A stretch of 64,000 nt of DNA from Kitagawia praeruptora (taxonomy: Eukaryota > Streptophyta > Magnoliopsida > Apiales > Apiaceae). Position 1 is the stretch's first letter, and each line of letters opens with the position of its first letter. The notes under the pieces were generated by a model. The model made no database searches. It saw only the letters and a list, made by a program, of their open reading frames with translations, and was not told the DNA's origin. A program made the position numbers and the translations under genes. The stretch covers positions 92,524,001 through 92,588,000 of the forward strand of contig CM075345.1 in NCBI GenBank assembly GCA_037693485.1, written 5' to 3'. Positions 32,945-44,602 of this stretch are shown in pieces.

Positions 32945-35900
32945 CTAATTCCGTTTCCTTTTCCTAGCTTCAGCAGCTTGGTCTTTTTCTTCTTTCTGCC
33001 TTCTGCGCTTCTCCTCCTGCTGCTTTTGTTTTTTATATACTGGATCATGAAGTTGCGTCCACCTATCATTCAACAAACTTACTGCTTCCATTTCTAGAGG
33101 GTTCCTGGGTTCTGGGTAAGGATGTTTGAAAAGCCTTCTGAGTTTGTCCACCTCCTGAGTAGTCCTGATCTCTGGAATTTCCTCAAATTTCTTCATTATA
33201 AGCCGAGGTTTCCTATGAGTTTTATCAGCTTTAAACTGACAATAGATTATCTTGGGATAGCCTTTGACACGGTTAGTATTGTGGACACTAGCCGCATCTT
33301 GCTCCATTCGCTTCTTTTCCACTACTACATCAGACAGGTAACTCACGAGTCTCTGCTTTTCTTTCACATACTTAACTTCCACATCTTCCCATTTGAACAC
33401 ATATAACACTTTCTCCAGAAATGCAGCATCTTGAGTCTGCTGCAGCCATTGTCTACTCATATGCAAGAGTGTTTGCTTCTGGTCTGCATCTATGAATACT
33501 AAGGCATCAGCTGTATTATCAGCAAAAGAATGTATCCAGTATACGCTGTCTCTTCCTGGAACACCAACTGCCTCCCTTATCTCTCCTTGTTCCAGTTCTC
33601 CAGTAGGAAGATTCAGAGCTTCATCAACATTCTTCATTGCTTGAAGAATATTCCAATTCCTCTCTATCAGCTCTGGTTCAATCTTCACATTATCAAGAGG
33701 GTTCGGAGCAATGACATCACACTTCCACACCTCATTGCTCTTCTTGAGTATGACACTTTCAATGATCTTCACTGATTTATCTTTAAGCTCAGAAGCGAAT
33801 CCCTTACCCATCATCTGCCTACAGACAGCCTTAAGAGATTCCACTGAAAGTTCCATTAAGTCCTTTTCCTCCAGGCTCACCCTCTTCAATTTACTGTCAA
33901 CCACCATCCGGACAACATTTGGATATGCTGAGAATTCTGGACCCTTGTCCTCTGCTAGCCGCATTAACTGATCCCTATACAGAATGCTTAGATTCTCAGA
34001 ATGAGAGTATTGAATTTTTGTTGCTAGCAAGAACAACTCTGATGCAGATCTTCTCGTCATGAATTGGTCATCCACATACATGAAAGACATTGGGACTCCT
34101 TCTGTGAAAGACAAAATAACCTGCCACTCCTTTTGCGTTGAATTGTATCCAACCCTGACTTTAGAAATTAATCTCTTTAAAGCACTTATGTAGTCAGCAG
34201 CCATTGGATTCTGCAAATTTAGATTGTAGAACAGATCATCTGCCTCCTTGTTATGATCTCCTTTTGTACAGGGTCCCATCAATATCTTTCTTGCGTCATC
34301 CCACTTCTGTCCTATCCTTCTATTATCCAGATCAATTTGAGGATCAGCTAGCCTTGCAAGCTCATAATCGTACTGCTTCCCTTGTAGCTCCACTTTCTTT
34401 TCCTGAAACGCAGCACGATCTTGCATTGCCTTCATTTTAAAGAACTCAGCTTGATCTAAGGCTAACTGTTGAGCTTCAAGGGTTTCCTCATCAACAGTAA
34501 TTTCTTCAGGCTTTCCGACAGACATCCCAGCACCGCCACCTTGATCTTTCAATGATCTCTTTATAGCATGTTTCAAAGGTGCGTCTTCCATATCAGAATC
34601 TGAATCAATTACCTCCTGTACTTTTTCTTGATGACTTAGGTCAATGAATGGTTCATCTTGCTCAACCATTATTGCCTTACCCTTTTTCCTCCTCAGAGCC
34701 TCTTCTTCAACAGACGGCTCAACTTCAATTTCTTTGACAAGATCAGCATGTTCTTGAATTTCTTCGATTTGAACTCCCTGCTGCTGTCTCGTCTCCTTTA
34801 TACTCTCCCCCTTAGGTGAGTTATCCTGAACTCCACCCTGGTCTCCAGATCCACCAGCTACGTAAGAATCTTCAAAACCAGAACCATAGGGTCCTGCTCC
34901 ACTAGCACCACCTGTACCAGCATCGGGGGGAGGTTGTTGCGGCGCGAAACACTCCTGGGGCACAAAACTTCTGATTGCGAACATAACTCTGCTTATCTCC
35001 ACAGCCAGATTATCCATTGTAAACTCCATTGCTCCCATCCTGTCATTCAGAGTGTTTCCCAAGACACCAGCAGCATGGCCCAAGTCATTTACCTTGTTTG
35101 TTAAATCATTAAAAGCTGTAGCTTGACTTGCCATTCGTGCTGCGTAGTCGTCAAGGGCCTTTTGATTGTTTCCAACGTTCATCCCTAACTGCCCCATTGA
35201 CTGCCCAAACTGCTTCATTTGATTTTCCATAGAAGACATACGAGTTTCAAGATTTTCAGTATTAAGGGACGGTGTTTGGTTTAGGTGACCTCGCTCTAAT
35301 TCTCGTTCTGTTGGTATTTGGCGCTCGGTTTCGGGCCTTAAAAATGAAGGTCCCTCTCTCCCTAACCTCTCACACACACTCCCTGTCTCACGCTCGTGTA
35401 TGTCTTCAATAATTGATCCAAGATATGAAGCAGTACCTGCAGAAACTGGATAAGCAATATAATTTGCAGTTATGGGATCAAATACTGTTTGTTCCTGAGT
35501 TGGAATCTCAGGCTGAGAGGCTACAAAGTGTTCTTGTACAACATCAGAACCGATCCTCTTTGTAGCATCAGTACGTACCGGTGAAGGTACGGTTGAAGTT
35601 TTTATAGCTTCATGTCCTCTTGAAGCAACAGTATCTTTAAGAGGTACAAAATCATCATCAAAATCAAAATCCCTATGTGCAGATTGTTCAAGGGGTGAAC
35701 CACTCTCGTGAGGTGGAGTGGTTGCGTGTGACACTCTAGGGTTTGACTGAGGTTTAGAAGTAGCAGCATGAGAAATTTTGGCTTTCTTGCGAATAAGAGG
35801 CTGCTCTTCGGGGTCACTCTCCTCATCATTTCCTACATCTATATGTGCTGGCTGTTTGGATTCCGGTGACTGGGGTGGTAAGGAATTAGAAATATAGCTC

Positions 35901-36943
35901 TCACCCTGGGATAGATTCTGCGGGCTAGCAGTCTCTTGGGTCTGGGAATCAGAAACATAGGAAGAGGAATGAGTAGAATGTCGAGAGAGATTACCTGATT
36001 CATTACCTTGTTCGTCTCCGCTTTGTTCATCAGGAATCTCATCAAATGCCTCAGCATGAGCAGACCGATTCTGAGCATGTGATGAAACTTGCGAGAATTC
36101 CATCAAGGTGGTAACTCCCTCATCATATGTAAGCCACTGTTGTAAGGTATCAGGAATAGACATCGGTTTTCCATGATGTTTATCCTGATTTTCAACTGTT
36201 GAAAGTGACTTAGTGCCCATCCCTGGCGGTGCAGATGTTGGACCTCTGGCAAAACTCTGTCTAACAGCAAGAGCATCCTTCGGTACTAAATGATTAATCA
36301 GCATCTGTAAGAACCGAGGAAACCAGCAGACAACATCTGTGGTGTTGAGGTCTCTGCTTGCAGGAGATCCCATCACAGCCACTATCTCAGAGAGAACTAT
36401 TCGTCCATAATTGATATCCAGCTCTCTTGCTAGGGCAATTCCGAGGTTTTGCATGGGAATGGAAATTTGATGGTAATCGCTTTCTCGTGCCCGAAAACAT
36501 CTTGTGATGGCCTCGAAGAAGTAATTCCATTCCACATGAAGAAATTGTTTTTGGATGTTTCCAGTGATCCTGCCAGTCGGAGGATAACACCCTATTTCTT
36601 CAAAGAATCTGAGGCGTTCTGCAGCTGTAGGTTCTGAATCATAAGCATCTTTAATGGGGAATCCCAGAACCTTGTTGACAATTTGTTCAGTCACCTCATA
36701 TTCCTGACCCGCTAAGGTAAACCTGAAACCAAAGGGGGTTGATTTGCTCCCAAAAGAAACCGCACTAGTCCATAATTGCTGTAAAGCATCATGTACTAGC
36801 GTAGGTTTAGCAGTAAAAGCATCGCTAGCTTTGGAATACAAATTGAGAAATCGTATCCAAGACTTAAAGCGCGGGAGTTGATCACCAATTTCCGTAGAAA
36901 TATTACAAAAATTGTTTTTGGCAAGTGAAAATTGGTGAGCCAT
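32945..36943 (-). CDS. Copia-2 ORF3: 1332-residue protein of unknown function
   Basis: The frame is fully open from MAHQFSLAKNNF to the basic tail ending RKRKRN, with the same order of parts as in Copia-1: N-terminal globular domain, acidic Ser/Pro-rich stretch, coiled-coil-like stretch (around NTENLETRMSSMENQMKQFG), Gly-rich segment, acidic segment, C-terminal globular domain. About nine of the first 100 residues differ from Copia-1. Length differences in the middle are whole codons, so the frame was kept through indels. Again no membrane span, signal peptide or known catalytic motif is visible. Two diverged copies both open over 4 kb make this a real protein-coding gene of the family. Confidence 0.88.
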   Translation of the reverse strand: MAHQFSLAKNNFCNISTEIGDQLPRFKSWIRFLNLYSKASDAFTAKPTLVHDALQQLWTSAVSFGSKSTPFGFRFTLAGQEYEVTEQIVNKVLGFPIKDAYDSEPTAAERLRFFEEIGCYPPTGRITGNIQKQFLHVEWNYFFEAITRCFRARESDYHQISIPMQNLGIALARELDINYGRIVLSEIVAVMGSPASRDLNTTDVVCWFPRFLQMLINHLVPKDALAVRQSFARGPTSAPPGMGTKSLSTVENQDKHHGKPMSIPDTLQQWLTYDEGVTTLMEFSQVSSHAQNRSAHAEAFDEIPDEQSGDEQGNESGNLSRHSTHSSSYVSDSQTQETASPQNLSQGESYISNSLPPQSPESKQPAHIDVGNDEESDPEEQPLIRKKAKISHAATSKPQSNPRVSHATTPPHESGSPLEQSAHRDFDFDDDFVPLKDTVASRGHEAIKTSTVPSPVRTDATKRIGSDVVQEHFVASQPEIPTQEQTVFDPITANYIAYPVSAGTASYLGSIIEDIHERETGSVCERLGREGPSFLRPETERQIPTERELERGHLNQTPSLNTENLETRMSSMENQMKQFGQSMGQLGMNVGNNQKALDDYAARMASQATAFNDLTNKVNDLGHAAGVLGNTLNDRMGAMEFTMDNLAVEISRVMFAIRSFVPQECFAPQQPPPDAGTGGASGAGPYGSGFEDSYVAGGSGDQGGVQDNSPKGESIKETRQQQGVQIEEIQEHADLVKEIEVEPSVEEEALRRKKGKAIMVEQDEPFIDLSHQEKVQEVIDSDSDMEDAPLKHAIKRSLKDQGGGAGMSVGKPEEITVDEETLEAQQLALDQAEFFKMKAMQDRAAFQEKKVELQGKQYDYELARLADPQIDLDNRRIGQKWDDARKILMGPCTKGDHNKEADDLFYNLNLQNPMAADYISALKRLISKVRVGYNSTQKEWQVILSFTEGVPMSFMYVDDQFMTRRSASELFLLATKIQYSHSENLSILYRDQLMRLAEDKGPEFSAYPNVVRMVVDSKLKRVSLEEKDLMELSVESLKAVCRQMMGKGFASELKDKSVKIIESVILKKSNEVWKCDVIAPNPLDNVKIEPELIERNWNILQAMKNVDEALNLPTGELEQGEIREAVGVPGRDSVYWIHSFADNTADALVFIDADQKQTLLHMSRQWLQQTQDAAFLEKVLYVFKWEDVEVKYVKEKQRLVSYLSDVVVEKKRMEQDAASVHNTNRVKGYPKIIYCQFKADKTHRKPRLIMKKFEEIPEIRTTQEVDKLRRLFKHPYPEPRNPLEMEAVSLLNDRWTQLHDPVYKKQKQQEEKRRRQKEEKDQAAEARKRKRN

Positions 36944-38544
36944 TTTAATTAAAAGTTTTTCTTTAAAAGATGTGAAAATTAATTTTAATTTCTGAAAAAC
37001 AATTATTTTTTTTTTTTAATTAACCGTTTATCCCTTTTAATTGATCAAGAACAACAAAAGTTGTTTTTTTGAAAAATTAAACTACGGGATTCAAGTAACA
37101 GTTAATGAAAGGCAAATTTCAAACCACTAATTAAATCTGCTTTAACAGTGAAGTGTTTGTGTGAAATCGTGTATGAACAGATCTGTTAACTTTTGTGTGT
37201 ATATACGTGTGTATATATCTCAAGAAGGATGAACCGTGACACAAACACACAAGAACAGAGATTAATGGTAACACACAAGTGATAGCAGTCTAAAAATGGG
37301 CATTAATTCGTTGTCCGTATGAGATTAGTCACAAAAATCACGAACAATGATTTGAAACTATGAAATCGCCTGTATGTATATGGGGCGGCTGTAAAACTCT
37401 ATTAGGTAAAAGTGAAAGAAAAGATCGAGTTAGATATGTATATATAGACATTAATGTGAAATGACTAAAGTGTCCCTGTTAAAAATTATGAAAACTCTAA
37501 GTACATACAGGGAGAACTCAAGTCGAAATTCTATCTCGAAGTCTATCTCAAAGTCTATCTCGAACTTTTTAAGTCGAACTTCGAGATAGAGTTCGAGATA
37601 GCTGTTAACTCGAAAAACTTTACCATTTAACTTATAAATGACCATGTAAACAGCACAAACCACTAACATTACTAGGGAAACCTATCTCGAAATTTAAGTA
37701 GAAATTCGAGATAGACTTCGAGTTAGGAGTTAACTCGAAAAATCCCCTTAAAACCAACTGAGAGCTCTATCTCGAACATCAAGTCGAAATTCGAGTTGAG
37801 TTTCGAGATAGAGTCTAACTCGAAATTATTAACTAACTCGAAGTTATTCTCTCAGATCATTTCAAAATATCCCCAAAAATGGAAACCACATCTCAATTTC
37901 GAAATGGAGTTCGAGATAGACTTTATCTCGAATATTTTGAAGATAATAAATAAATAGGCACTCTGGTAACTCTAAGTCGAACTCTAAGTCGAATTTCGAG
38001 TTGAATTTCGAGATAGAGGCTAACTCGAAATGCTTCCCAGACTTAGAATTTTCAAAACTTCACTCTGGAAGCTCAAAGCGAAATTCAACTAGAATTTCAA
38101 GATGAGTTTCGAGATAGTGATCAACTCGAAATTTTGAAGATACTTAGATTAATTTGACAATTTTTCATTGAAAAACTCAACAATTAATTTTGCCAAATTA
38201 ATATAAATATCAATTCAAGGATTTTAATATATGACATAATTAAAACATTCCTTGATAATTCTAAGGCCTCTAATTACATGAAAAACACAGGTAAATTCAT
38301 CTAAAAATCATGCAATATTTAGAATATTATGAATTTAACTCCCCCTATGATCATGCAATCTAACAAGCATAAATTCAAAGATTTGTGCTATAAAAGACAC
38401 TTAAAACACACTGAATTCATGCAAAATCACACTATATGCACCCTATAATAATCATTAATTAGGCATTTTAAAGTCTAAACACATAATGATTAAATAGCTT
38501 GCACATACAAACAAAACCATGGATTTTACAGATAGAAGGCTTTA
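36944..38544 (-). other. Copia-2 spacer between pol and ORF3; no gene
   Basis: It carries the same elements as Copia-1: a CTCGAA/TTCGAG repeat array (about 37500-38130), a TATA-like GTATATATAG (37438-37447), an acceptor-like CTGTAAAA (37389-37396, minus TTTTACAG), and an internal polypurine-like CTCCCCCT (38339-38346). Confidence 0.7.
37438..37447 (-). promoter_or_regulatory. Candidate internal promoter before Copia-2 ORF3
   Basis: The minus strand reads CTATATATAC about 495 bp upstream of the ORF3 ATG, matching the Copia-1 position. Confidence 0.4.
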
Positions 38545-40789
38545 CTAACTTGAGTTAAGCATTCCCAATTCACCAACCAACCTATTGAATGTTACTTCAT
38601 CAAGAGGTTTGGTGAATATATCTGCAATTTGTTGCATTGTGGGCACAAAATGTAGCTCCACAGTCCCCTCCTCGACATGTTCTCTTATGAAGTGATACCT
38701 GATGTCAATGTGCTTGGTTTTTGAGTGATCTACAGGATTGTTGGTTATGGCAATAGCACTAGTGTTGTCACACATAATTGGAATTTTCTTGTGCTCCATG
38801 CCATAATCCTTCAATTGGTTCCTCATCCACAGTATTTGAGCTACACAGCTTCCAGCAGCAATGTACTCAGCTTCAGCAGTAGAAGTAGATACTGTATGTT
38901 GCTTTTTACTTTGCCAGGACACCAATCTTCTGCCAAGAAATTGACAAGCACCAGATGTGCTTTTCCTATCAATCCTGCAACCTGCATAATCTGAATCCGT
39001 ATAGCCAATTAGATTAAAACCTGTATCTCTTGGGTACCAAATTCCTAGATTTGGTGTGCCCTTGAGATACCTAAAAATTCTTTTGACGGCTATGAGATGT
39101 GATTCTCTAGGATCCGCTTGGAATCTTGCACATAAACAAGTCGCGAACATTATATCGGGTCTACTTGCAGTTAAATAGAGAAGTGAGCCAATCATACTTC
39201 GATAGCTTGTGATGTCAACTGATTTACCTGATTTGTCTTCATCAAGCTTTGTGGCTGTTGCCATGGGAGTCTTAGCTGCTGATGCATCTTTTAGGTTGTA
39301 CTTCTTGAGTAAATCTCTGACATACTTGGATTGACAGATAAAGATACCATCTTTTCTCTGACTGATCTGTAATCCAAGGAAGAAAGACAGCTCTCCCATC
39401 ATGCTCATCTCGTATTTGTCTTGCATTAGCTTAGCAAATTTCTCGCACAAGCGCTCATTCGATGACCCGAAGATAATATCGTCCACATAGACTTGAACAA
39501 GTATTAAATCATTCTTCACATTCTTATAGAACAATGTTTTATCAATTACTCCCCTAGTAAAACCACTTTCAATTAAGAATACGGATAGGGTTTCATACCA
39601 ACATCTTGGGGATTGCCTGAGGCCATAGACAGATTTGAAGAGAAGATACACAAAATCTACAAGTTCTGGATCAATGAAGCCAGGCGGCTGTTCCAGATAC
39701 ACTTCTTCTTCTAACTCTCCGTTCAGGAAGGCACTTTTCACATCCATCTGGAAAACCTTGAAGTTCTTATGTGCTGCAAATGCCAAAAACATCCTGACTG
39801 CCTCAAGTCTTGCAACTGGTGCATAGTTCTCATCATAATCAATTCCTTCTCGCTGAGAATAACCTTTTGCAACCAAACGAGCCTTGTTTCGTGTTACAAG
39901 TCCGTTTTCATCCATTTTATTTCTGAATACCCACCTTGCTCCAATTACTGATTTGTTCTTTGGTCGGGGTACCAGTTTCCAAACTTTCTGCCTTTCAAAC
40001 TGATTGAGTTCCTCTTGCATTGCAATCACCCAATCAGCATCACCAAGAGCTTCTTCTATTTCTTTAGGTTCAAGCTTGGATAAGAACCCAGAATATAAGC
40101 AAATATTAGCCAGGTCAGCTCTTGCATTTCTTCTAGTAGACACACCAGCATCTGGATCACCAATAATTAATTCAAACGGATGGTCTCTATTCCATACCCG
40201 TTCTCTTGGAAATTGTCTTGATGATTCAGCATGACTTTCTGAGTTGTGGTGCTGACTACTTTGATTACTTTCACTAACTCCCCCTGAGTTAGTACCAGCT
40301 CCTACAGAACTAGAGTCAACTCGACTCGAGCCTTGAACAGTAGTTCTTGAGCTGCTATTTACTCCCCCTGAGTTGTTGCCGGTTCGTACTGAAGAGGTCT
40401 CTCCTGATCTTGTAGAATTAGCTTGTTCACTATACTCAGGTTCTTCACGTACACTTGGAACATTTAATGGGACAACCAACTCAGGTTCATCTTCAAGTTC
40501 TTCTAAGTCCAGATTCTGAAATTTTAGGGACTCAGGTTCACTAGAATCTCTTGAAATTGATGAGAGTTTGGTATCGTCGAATCTGACGTTGTAGCTTTCA
40601 GTCACTTTTCGATCATTTACTAAGAACACCCTATAAGCTGCTACCACATCTGTGGAGTAACCAACAAAGATTCCTTCACGAGCTTTTGCTGCAAACTTGC
40701 CTAGATTTTCATCATCTATAAGTACATAGCATTTTGCTCCGAAGACATGAAAGTATTTGATTGTTGGTCTTCTTCCGTTCATTAGTTCA
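38545..40789 (-). pseudogene. Copia-2 pol, C-terminal part (integrase end, RT, RNase H), truncated by G1
   Basis: An uninterrupted frame of about 745 residues starts within integrase (RRPTIKYFHVFGAKCYV) at the G1 junction. It passes through the linker with NSGGVNSS and NSGGVSES, the RT (FQMDVKSAFLNGEL, YVDDIIFGSS) and RNase H (GYTDSDYAGC, STSTAEAEYIAAGS, MCDNTSAI), and ends at LGMLNSS. It does not have the frameshift found in Copia-1 at 11416 and keeps GARWVFRNK and SDYAGC, where Copia-1 has changed residues. The domain set is therefore sound, but the N-terminal half is separated by at least 23 kb of inserted DNA. Confidence 0.9.
40785..40789. repeat. Predicted TSD of G1, left copy (GTTCA)
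   Basis: These are the five bases before the G1 LTR start TGTAAGAACC; in Copia-1 the same sequence reads on without a break. The right copy would lie beyond 64000. Confidence 0.6.
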
Positions 40790-43254
40790 TGTAAGAACCC
40801 TAATTTTTGGTAATATTTTAATTTATTTAATATCTTGTGGCAATGTCAATATGGAACCTTTCTGGTCATCCCTGTGATTAATAGAATTGATTGTCTGAGA
40901 AACTGTGTTGTTGTATTCCCTATGTAAGATAAAAAGGGAGATTGTGAAGGCAGGAGTCTTATTGTTAGTGAGATTTATAAAACTTGGGATTTGAGAATGA
41001 TTAGAGTGTTACAAGATTTATTAAGGATCATGACAAGGAATTATGGACATTAGAGGAATTTACACAATTAGTACTTAAGGAATTATAGGGGAAATCTCTA
41101 CGCGACTAAATATTATTACGAGAGATTAATTAAGATACGATACGAATTAAAGATTGAATAATAAGCATTGGTGGGAGAATAATAATACAAGGAGTAGTAT
41201 TGCATGCAAGCTCATGCAACTAAGTAGTTAGAAAAGCAAACTAGATGAACCAAATAGCAAGGGGAATAGTAACTAGTTGGCTTGCTTTTTAAAAGGTGGA
41301 GACAACAAGTACCAATGGCCATGCCTATAGCCATACCTAGTGTACCATGCTTGTACATATAATTATGTGTATCACCCAATCAAACACACAACCACACAAA
41401 CACAAAAGAAAAGAAACCAACTCTCTCCCCCCCCCCTTTAACCTTGCTCTCGGCCAAGACAAGTGGAGAAGAAAGAAAAATTCTTTCTCCCACTTCTCAT
41501 CACTCTAAATTCATACCATAAATCCTAGGTCATCTACATCATCTAATCAAGGTATGCTAGCAATTTTACTTCATTTCATCCACCCAATTTCAAGTTATAA
41601 AATGTTAAAGATTGGGTGAATAGTAACCATGTTTGATTTTCTTTTAGATCTTGGATTATAAGTGTTGTAGGAGATCATCTAAGGTGTTGTTGTGTTGTGA
41701 AAAGCTTACCCAAGGTCCCTAGGAGCTCAAGAAGGTATAAAATCACAAACCCTCTTGGTTATGTAGTATTTATAATATTTAGAAGTAGATCCATGCATGT
41801 ATGAGCTAATCTTGGTTGTATAAGTGTTGGATGACTTGGATCTTGAGTTTTTATGTTGAGATTGTGACTTTTATGATTATGGATAACATATATATCACCA
41901 TGAGTGTTATGAACCATGATTTGAGTGTATTAAGTGTTGGTTGTATGATGGAATGGTGAAAAATGGTTGATCTAAGTGATTTGAGCATGCTGATTTTATC
42001 CAGGAACATTGACCTGTATTGTGACACGATTTTAAACCCCCAAATGATGTCCCCTGATGTCCTACCGTATATGGATGGAAAGATAATTGAATGTAGTTTT
42101 TGGATATGTAAGGATCATAGCCAGGAGATGTGTAGATTTTTAGTTATGACCGGAGAAGTGATTTTTGTTTCTGGACTATGGACTGCATAAAGTGACCCCC
42201 TTGTGAACCTTGTTTAAACACCTTAAAAAATATTTGGGATCATGAAAATATTAGAGAAGCTAGGAAATACAGTGGTGAAGGCTACCCAAAAAGAATTGGA
42301 TTAAAATATGAATTTTTGGATTTTATAAAAATGCTAGAGTAAATTTCGCGCGAGGGAAAAAGTCGTTAGTGGAGCATAATTCTAGGAGTAATGGTTATGG
42401 TTCGAACGTGGTAACTAAATTAAGTCGAGTAAGTGACGAGCGTAAACGAGTGATGTCATGGACCTATAGTGGGGCTAGGGAGTCATAAGACGAAGTCGTT
42501 AAGTTAATTTCGTGTCCCCTTAAAACCCCGTAATTAGAAAGAAATTGTTAAGGTACTAACGAACGATTATTGTTTATGTATAGATCGTTCGAATTCACAC
42601 GCTCCACCACCCCAACCAAACCAAGGCAAGTTTACTTTTCAAAACTTATACATATACAAGGATTTTCACTGTTGTGTTTGTAGTTTTCAAATTATATCAA
42701 ATGCTATGTTTATCGAAGTATTTATGCAATTGAGATTAAACAAGTACATGTATGCTTTTACCCCTTGAACTTAGTTTGAAATGTTTTCTTCGGACAACGA
42801 CTCTAGCAATAGAGGTCGTAGCGGTCCGTATATACTATTGACCGGGGAGCGGTATATTATTACATCGTATCTATATTGCAAAAACCCGAAGGGTCATTCG
42901 GGTGGTATCGTATATTCAAATAACTATTATTATATCTTCGTAAATACCCGAAACCCTATCTTGGATTGAAAGTCTATTTTATTAAATAATTATTTTATTA
43001 ATTATGGATATTAAATCTTAAAATATCATTTAATAATTATTGTTCACTATTTTAAAAACAAAGTTAATCCAAGATACCTTTTAATACTTTCAAACACGAA
43101 CTTTTTCGAACTCAAAACATTTTCGAAAACCCCCGGTCAGGTTCTGCTTCTTGTATGATTTCAAGAATTATCGGTCGACTGATGTCGAACCACAACTACT
43201 CTGTTTTCAATCAAAATCAAGTTTTTAAAAGAAAAAGAAAAAGGGACTCTGGCA

Positions 43255-43500
43255 GGTGTGGGAACCGTTGACGAACGATTCCCGGGATGTGTAAGCGGCC
43301 GTGAGCCAGGCGGTCCATCAATTATTATTCCAGCCCATGTGTTGCCGAAGGATGATTACGGATGTAGTTTTCATCGAGGGTGATTACGGATGTAGTTTTC
43401 ACCCGGGGATAGTTACGGATGTAGTTTCTATCCTTCTACCGGTAGAGAAGACCCGCGGATTATTGGACTCGGATGTGGCGACTGATCATCGTCAATCCCT
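43255..43500 (+). repeat. Conserved LTR core module (G1, 5' LTR)
   Basis: It has three related copies of GATTACGGATGTAGTTTTCA (about 43353-43430), the palindrome CTACCGGTAG (43437-43446), and GGCGACTGATCATCGTC. Same order as in G2 and G3. Confidence 0.7.
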
Positions 43501-44030
43501 GTCAGGTTTTATGTTTTCTTTAAGTCCCATCCTCCACTTTGGAAAAATACTCAAACATTGCTTCTTGGGCCTAAGTGCCAAGTTGCCGATAGTGTGGTTT
43601 TTGATGAGAAAATATTGATATTGTGCAGTATCTAGAACTGCAAGATTTTCTATAAAGATTGGCACGTGTTAGTGCACTCTTGCAATTATTTCAAAGAATG
43701 AAATGTTTTTGAATGAGAAACTTCCCAAGCTAATGGAAGGAAAGAGGTTTTGCAATAACGTATTCCCTGTACAGTATGATAACCGTAGAGTGTTTTGCCG
43801 AAAATGATATGCTCATATATATATATTTTCAAACTTGAGATATATTGAGATGAGAACCTTGTAAAGGATTCATATGTTATCCTAAAGCTCCTTAGTGAGT
43901 ATAGATGTTTTATTCAAACTCGGGCACATATATTGTCCAATTATGTTTTGAAATCTGAGATATATACCCATATAGTTGGGAATGTTTTCGAAATAAACCA
44001 CATTATTATTTTACTAAATCGTGAACTTGC

Positions 44031-44048
44031 TGAGCATTATGTAGCTCA
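44031..44048 (+). repeat. Conserved LTR hairpin (G1)
   Basis: TGAGCATTATGTAGCTCA, preceded by CTTGC and followed by TTCTTGCT, as in G2 and G3. Confidence 0.6.
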
Positions 44049-44434
44049 TTCTTGCTTTATAAAAACTTTTCAGAAAGGGAAGAATTTGGCCGATTAACTC
44101 CGTACCAGCAGAAGAGGAGTAGAAGAATTACCCGGAGATGATTTAGTCCATGATAAATACTACAGAGTAGTCTGATAGGTTTTCAACTGTAATAGTAAGA
44201 CTTGTCTTCAAGTGTAGTTGTATAAGTGGAATTGCGTAAGACTCTGGATTGTACAGATGAATTGTAATAGTTAGTGTTACTTTTGGTTATCGTTTCTGAG
44301 GCTCTAACTTGATTGTATGTAAGATTGAGGTATGGATGGATGTATTGTTGAGTTGTAAAGTTAATACAGGTATGATATGGTTGGATAATGATGTGACGAC
44401 CTGAATATTTGACCTCAGATTTGGGGGCGTCACA

Positions 44435-44602
44435 GAATGGTATCAGAGAGATAAGTTACAGTACTCAGAAACGAGAAGTGTTGAGAGTTAAGTCTAAGTA
44501 GGAGAATGACATAAGAGATCGTAGTAAACTTATTATTGGACTACCGGAAGAGGTACCGGTGAGTAGAATGGACTGGAGTGTTTACTGGAGGTATTATACT
44601 AG
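44435..44602 (+). other. G1 leader with primer-binding site
   Basis: TGGTATCAGAGA at 44438-44449 matches the initiator tRNA-Met complement at 11 of 12 bases. The leader is cut at 44602 by G2 and resumes at 54833. Confidence 0.8.
44598..44602. repeat. Target-site duplication ACTAG, left copy (G2)
   Basis: Repeated exactly at 54828-54832. Confidence 0.97.

Larger units (their letters stand above)
31542..40789 (-). mobile_element. Copia-2: second SIRE-like copia element, 3' part, interrupted by G1
   Basis: On the minus strand it has partial integrase, RT-RNase H, spacer, ORF3, polypurine tract and 3' LTR, colinear with Copia-1 from 10977 on. It breaks at 40789 exactly where the G1 LTR starts. 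Copia-1 continues with integrase at this point, so the missing 5' half (rest of integrase, protease, gag, 5' LTR) should follow the G1 3' LTR, right of the window. Proteins are about 90% identical to Copia-1 or better. Confidence 0.9.
40790..44434 (+). repeat. G1 5' LTR
   Basis: It starts TGTAAGAACCCTAATTTTTG and ends GGGGGCGTCACA. It contains the conserved LTR core (about 43255-43500) and a TGAGC/GCTCA hairpin at 44031-44048. ORFs inside it recur in the 3' LTR but have no recognisable product. Confidence 0.92.

Noticed and set aside
42781..43618. Small ORFs in the G1 LTRs
   Set aside because: Near-identical in both LTRs because the LTRs are young; no recognised product.
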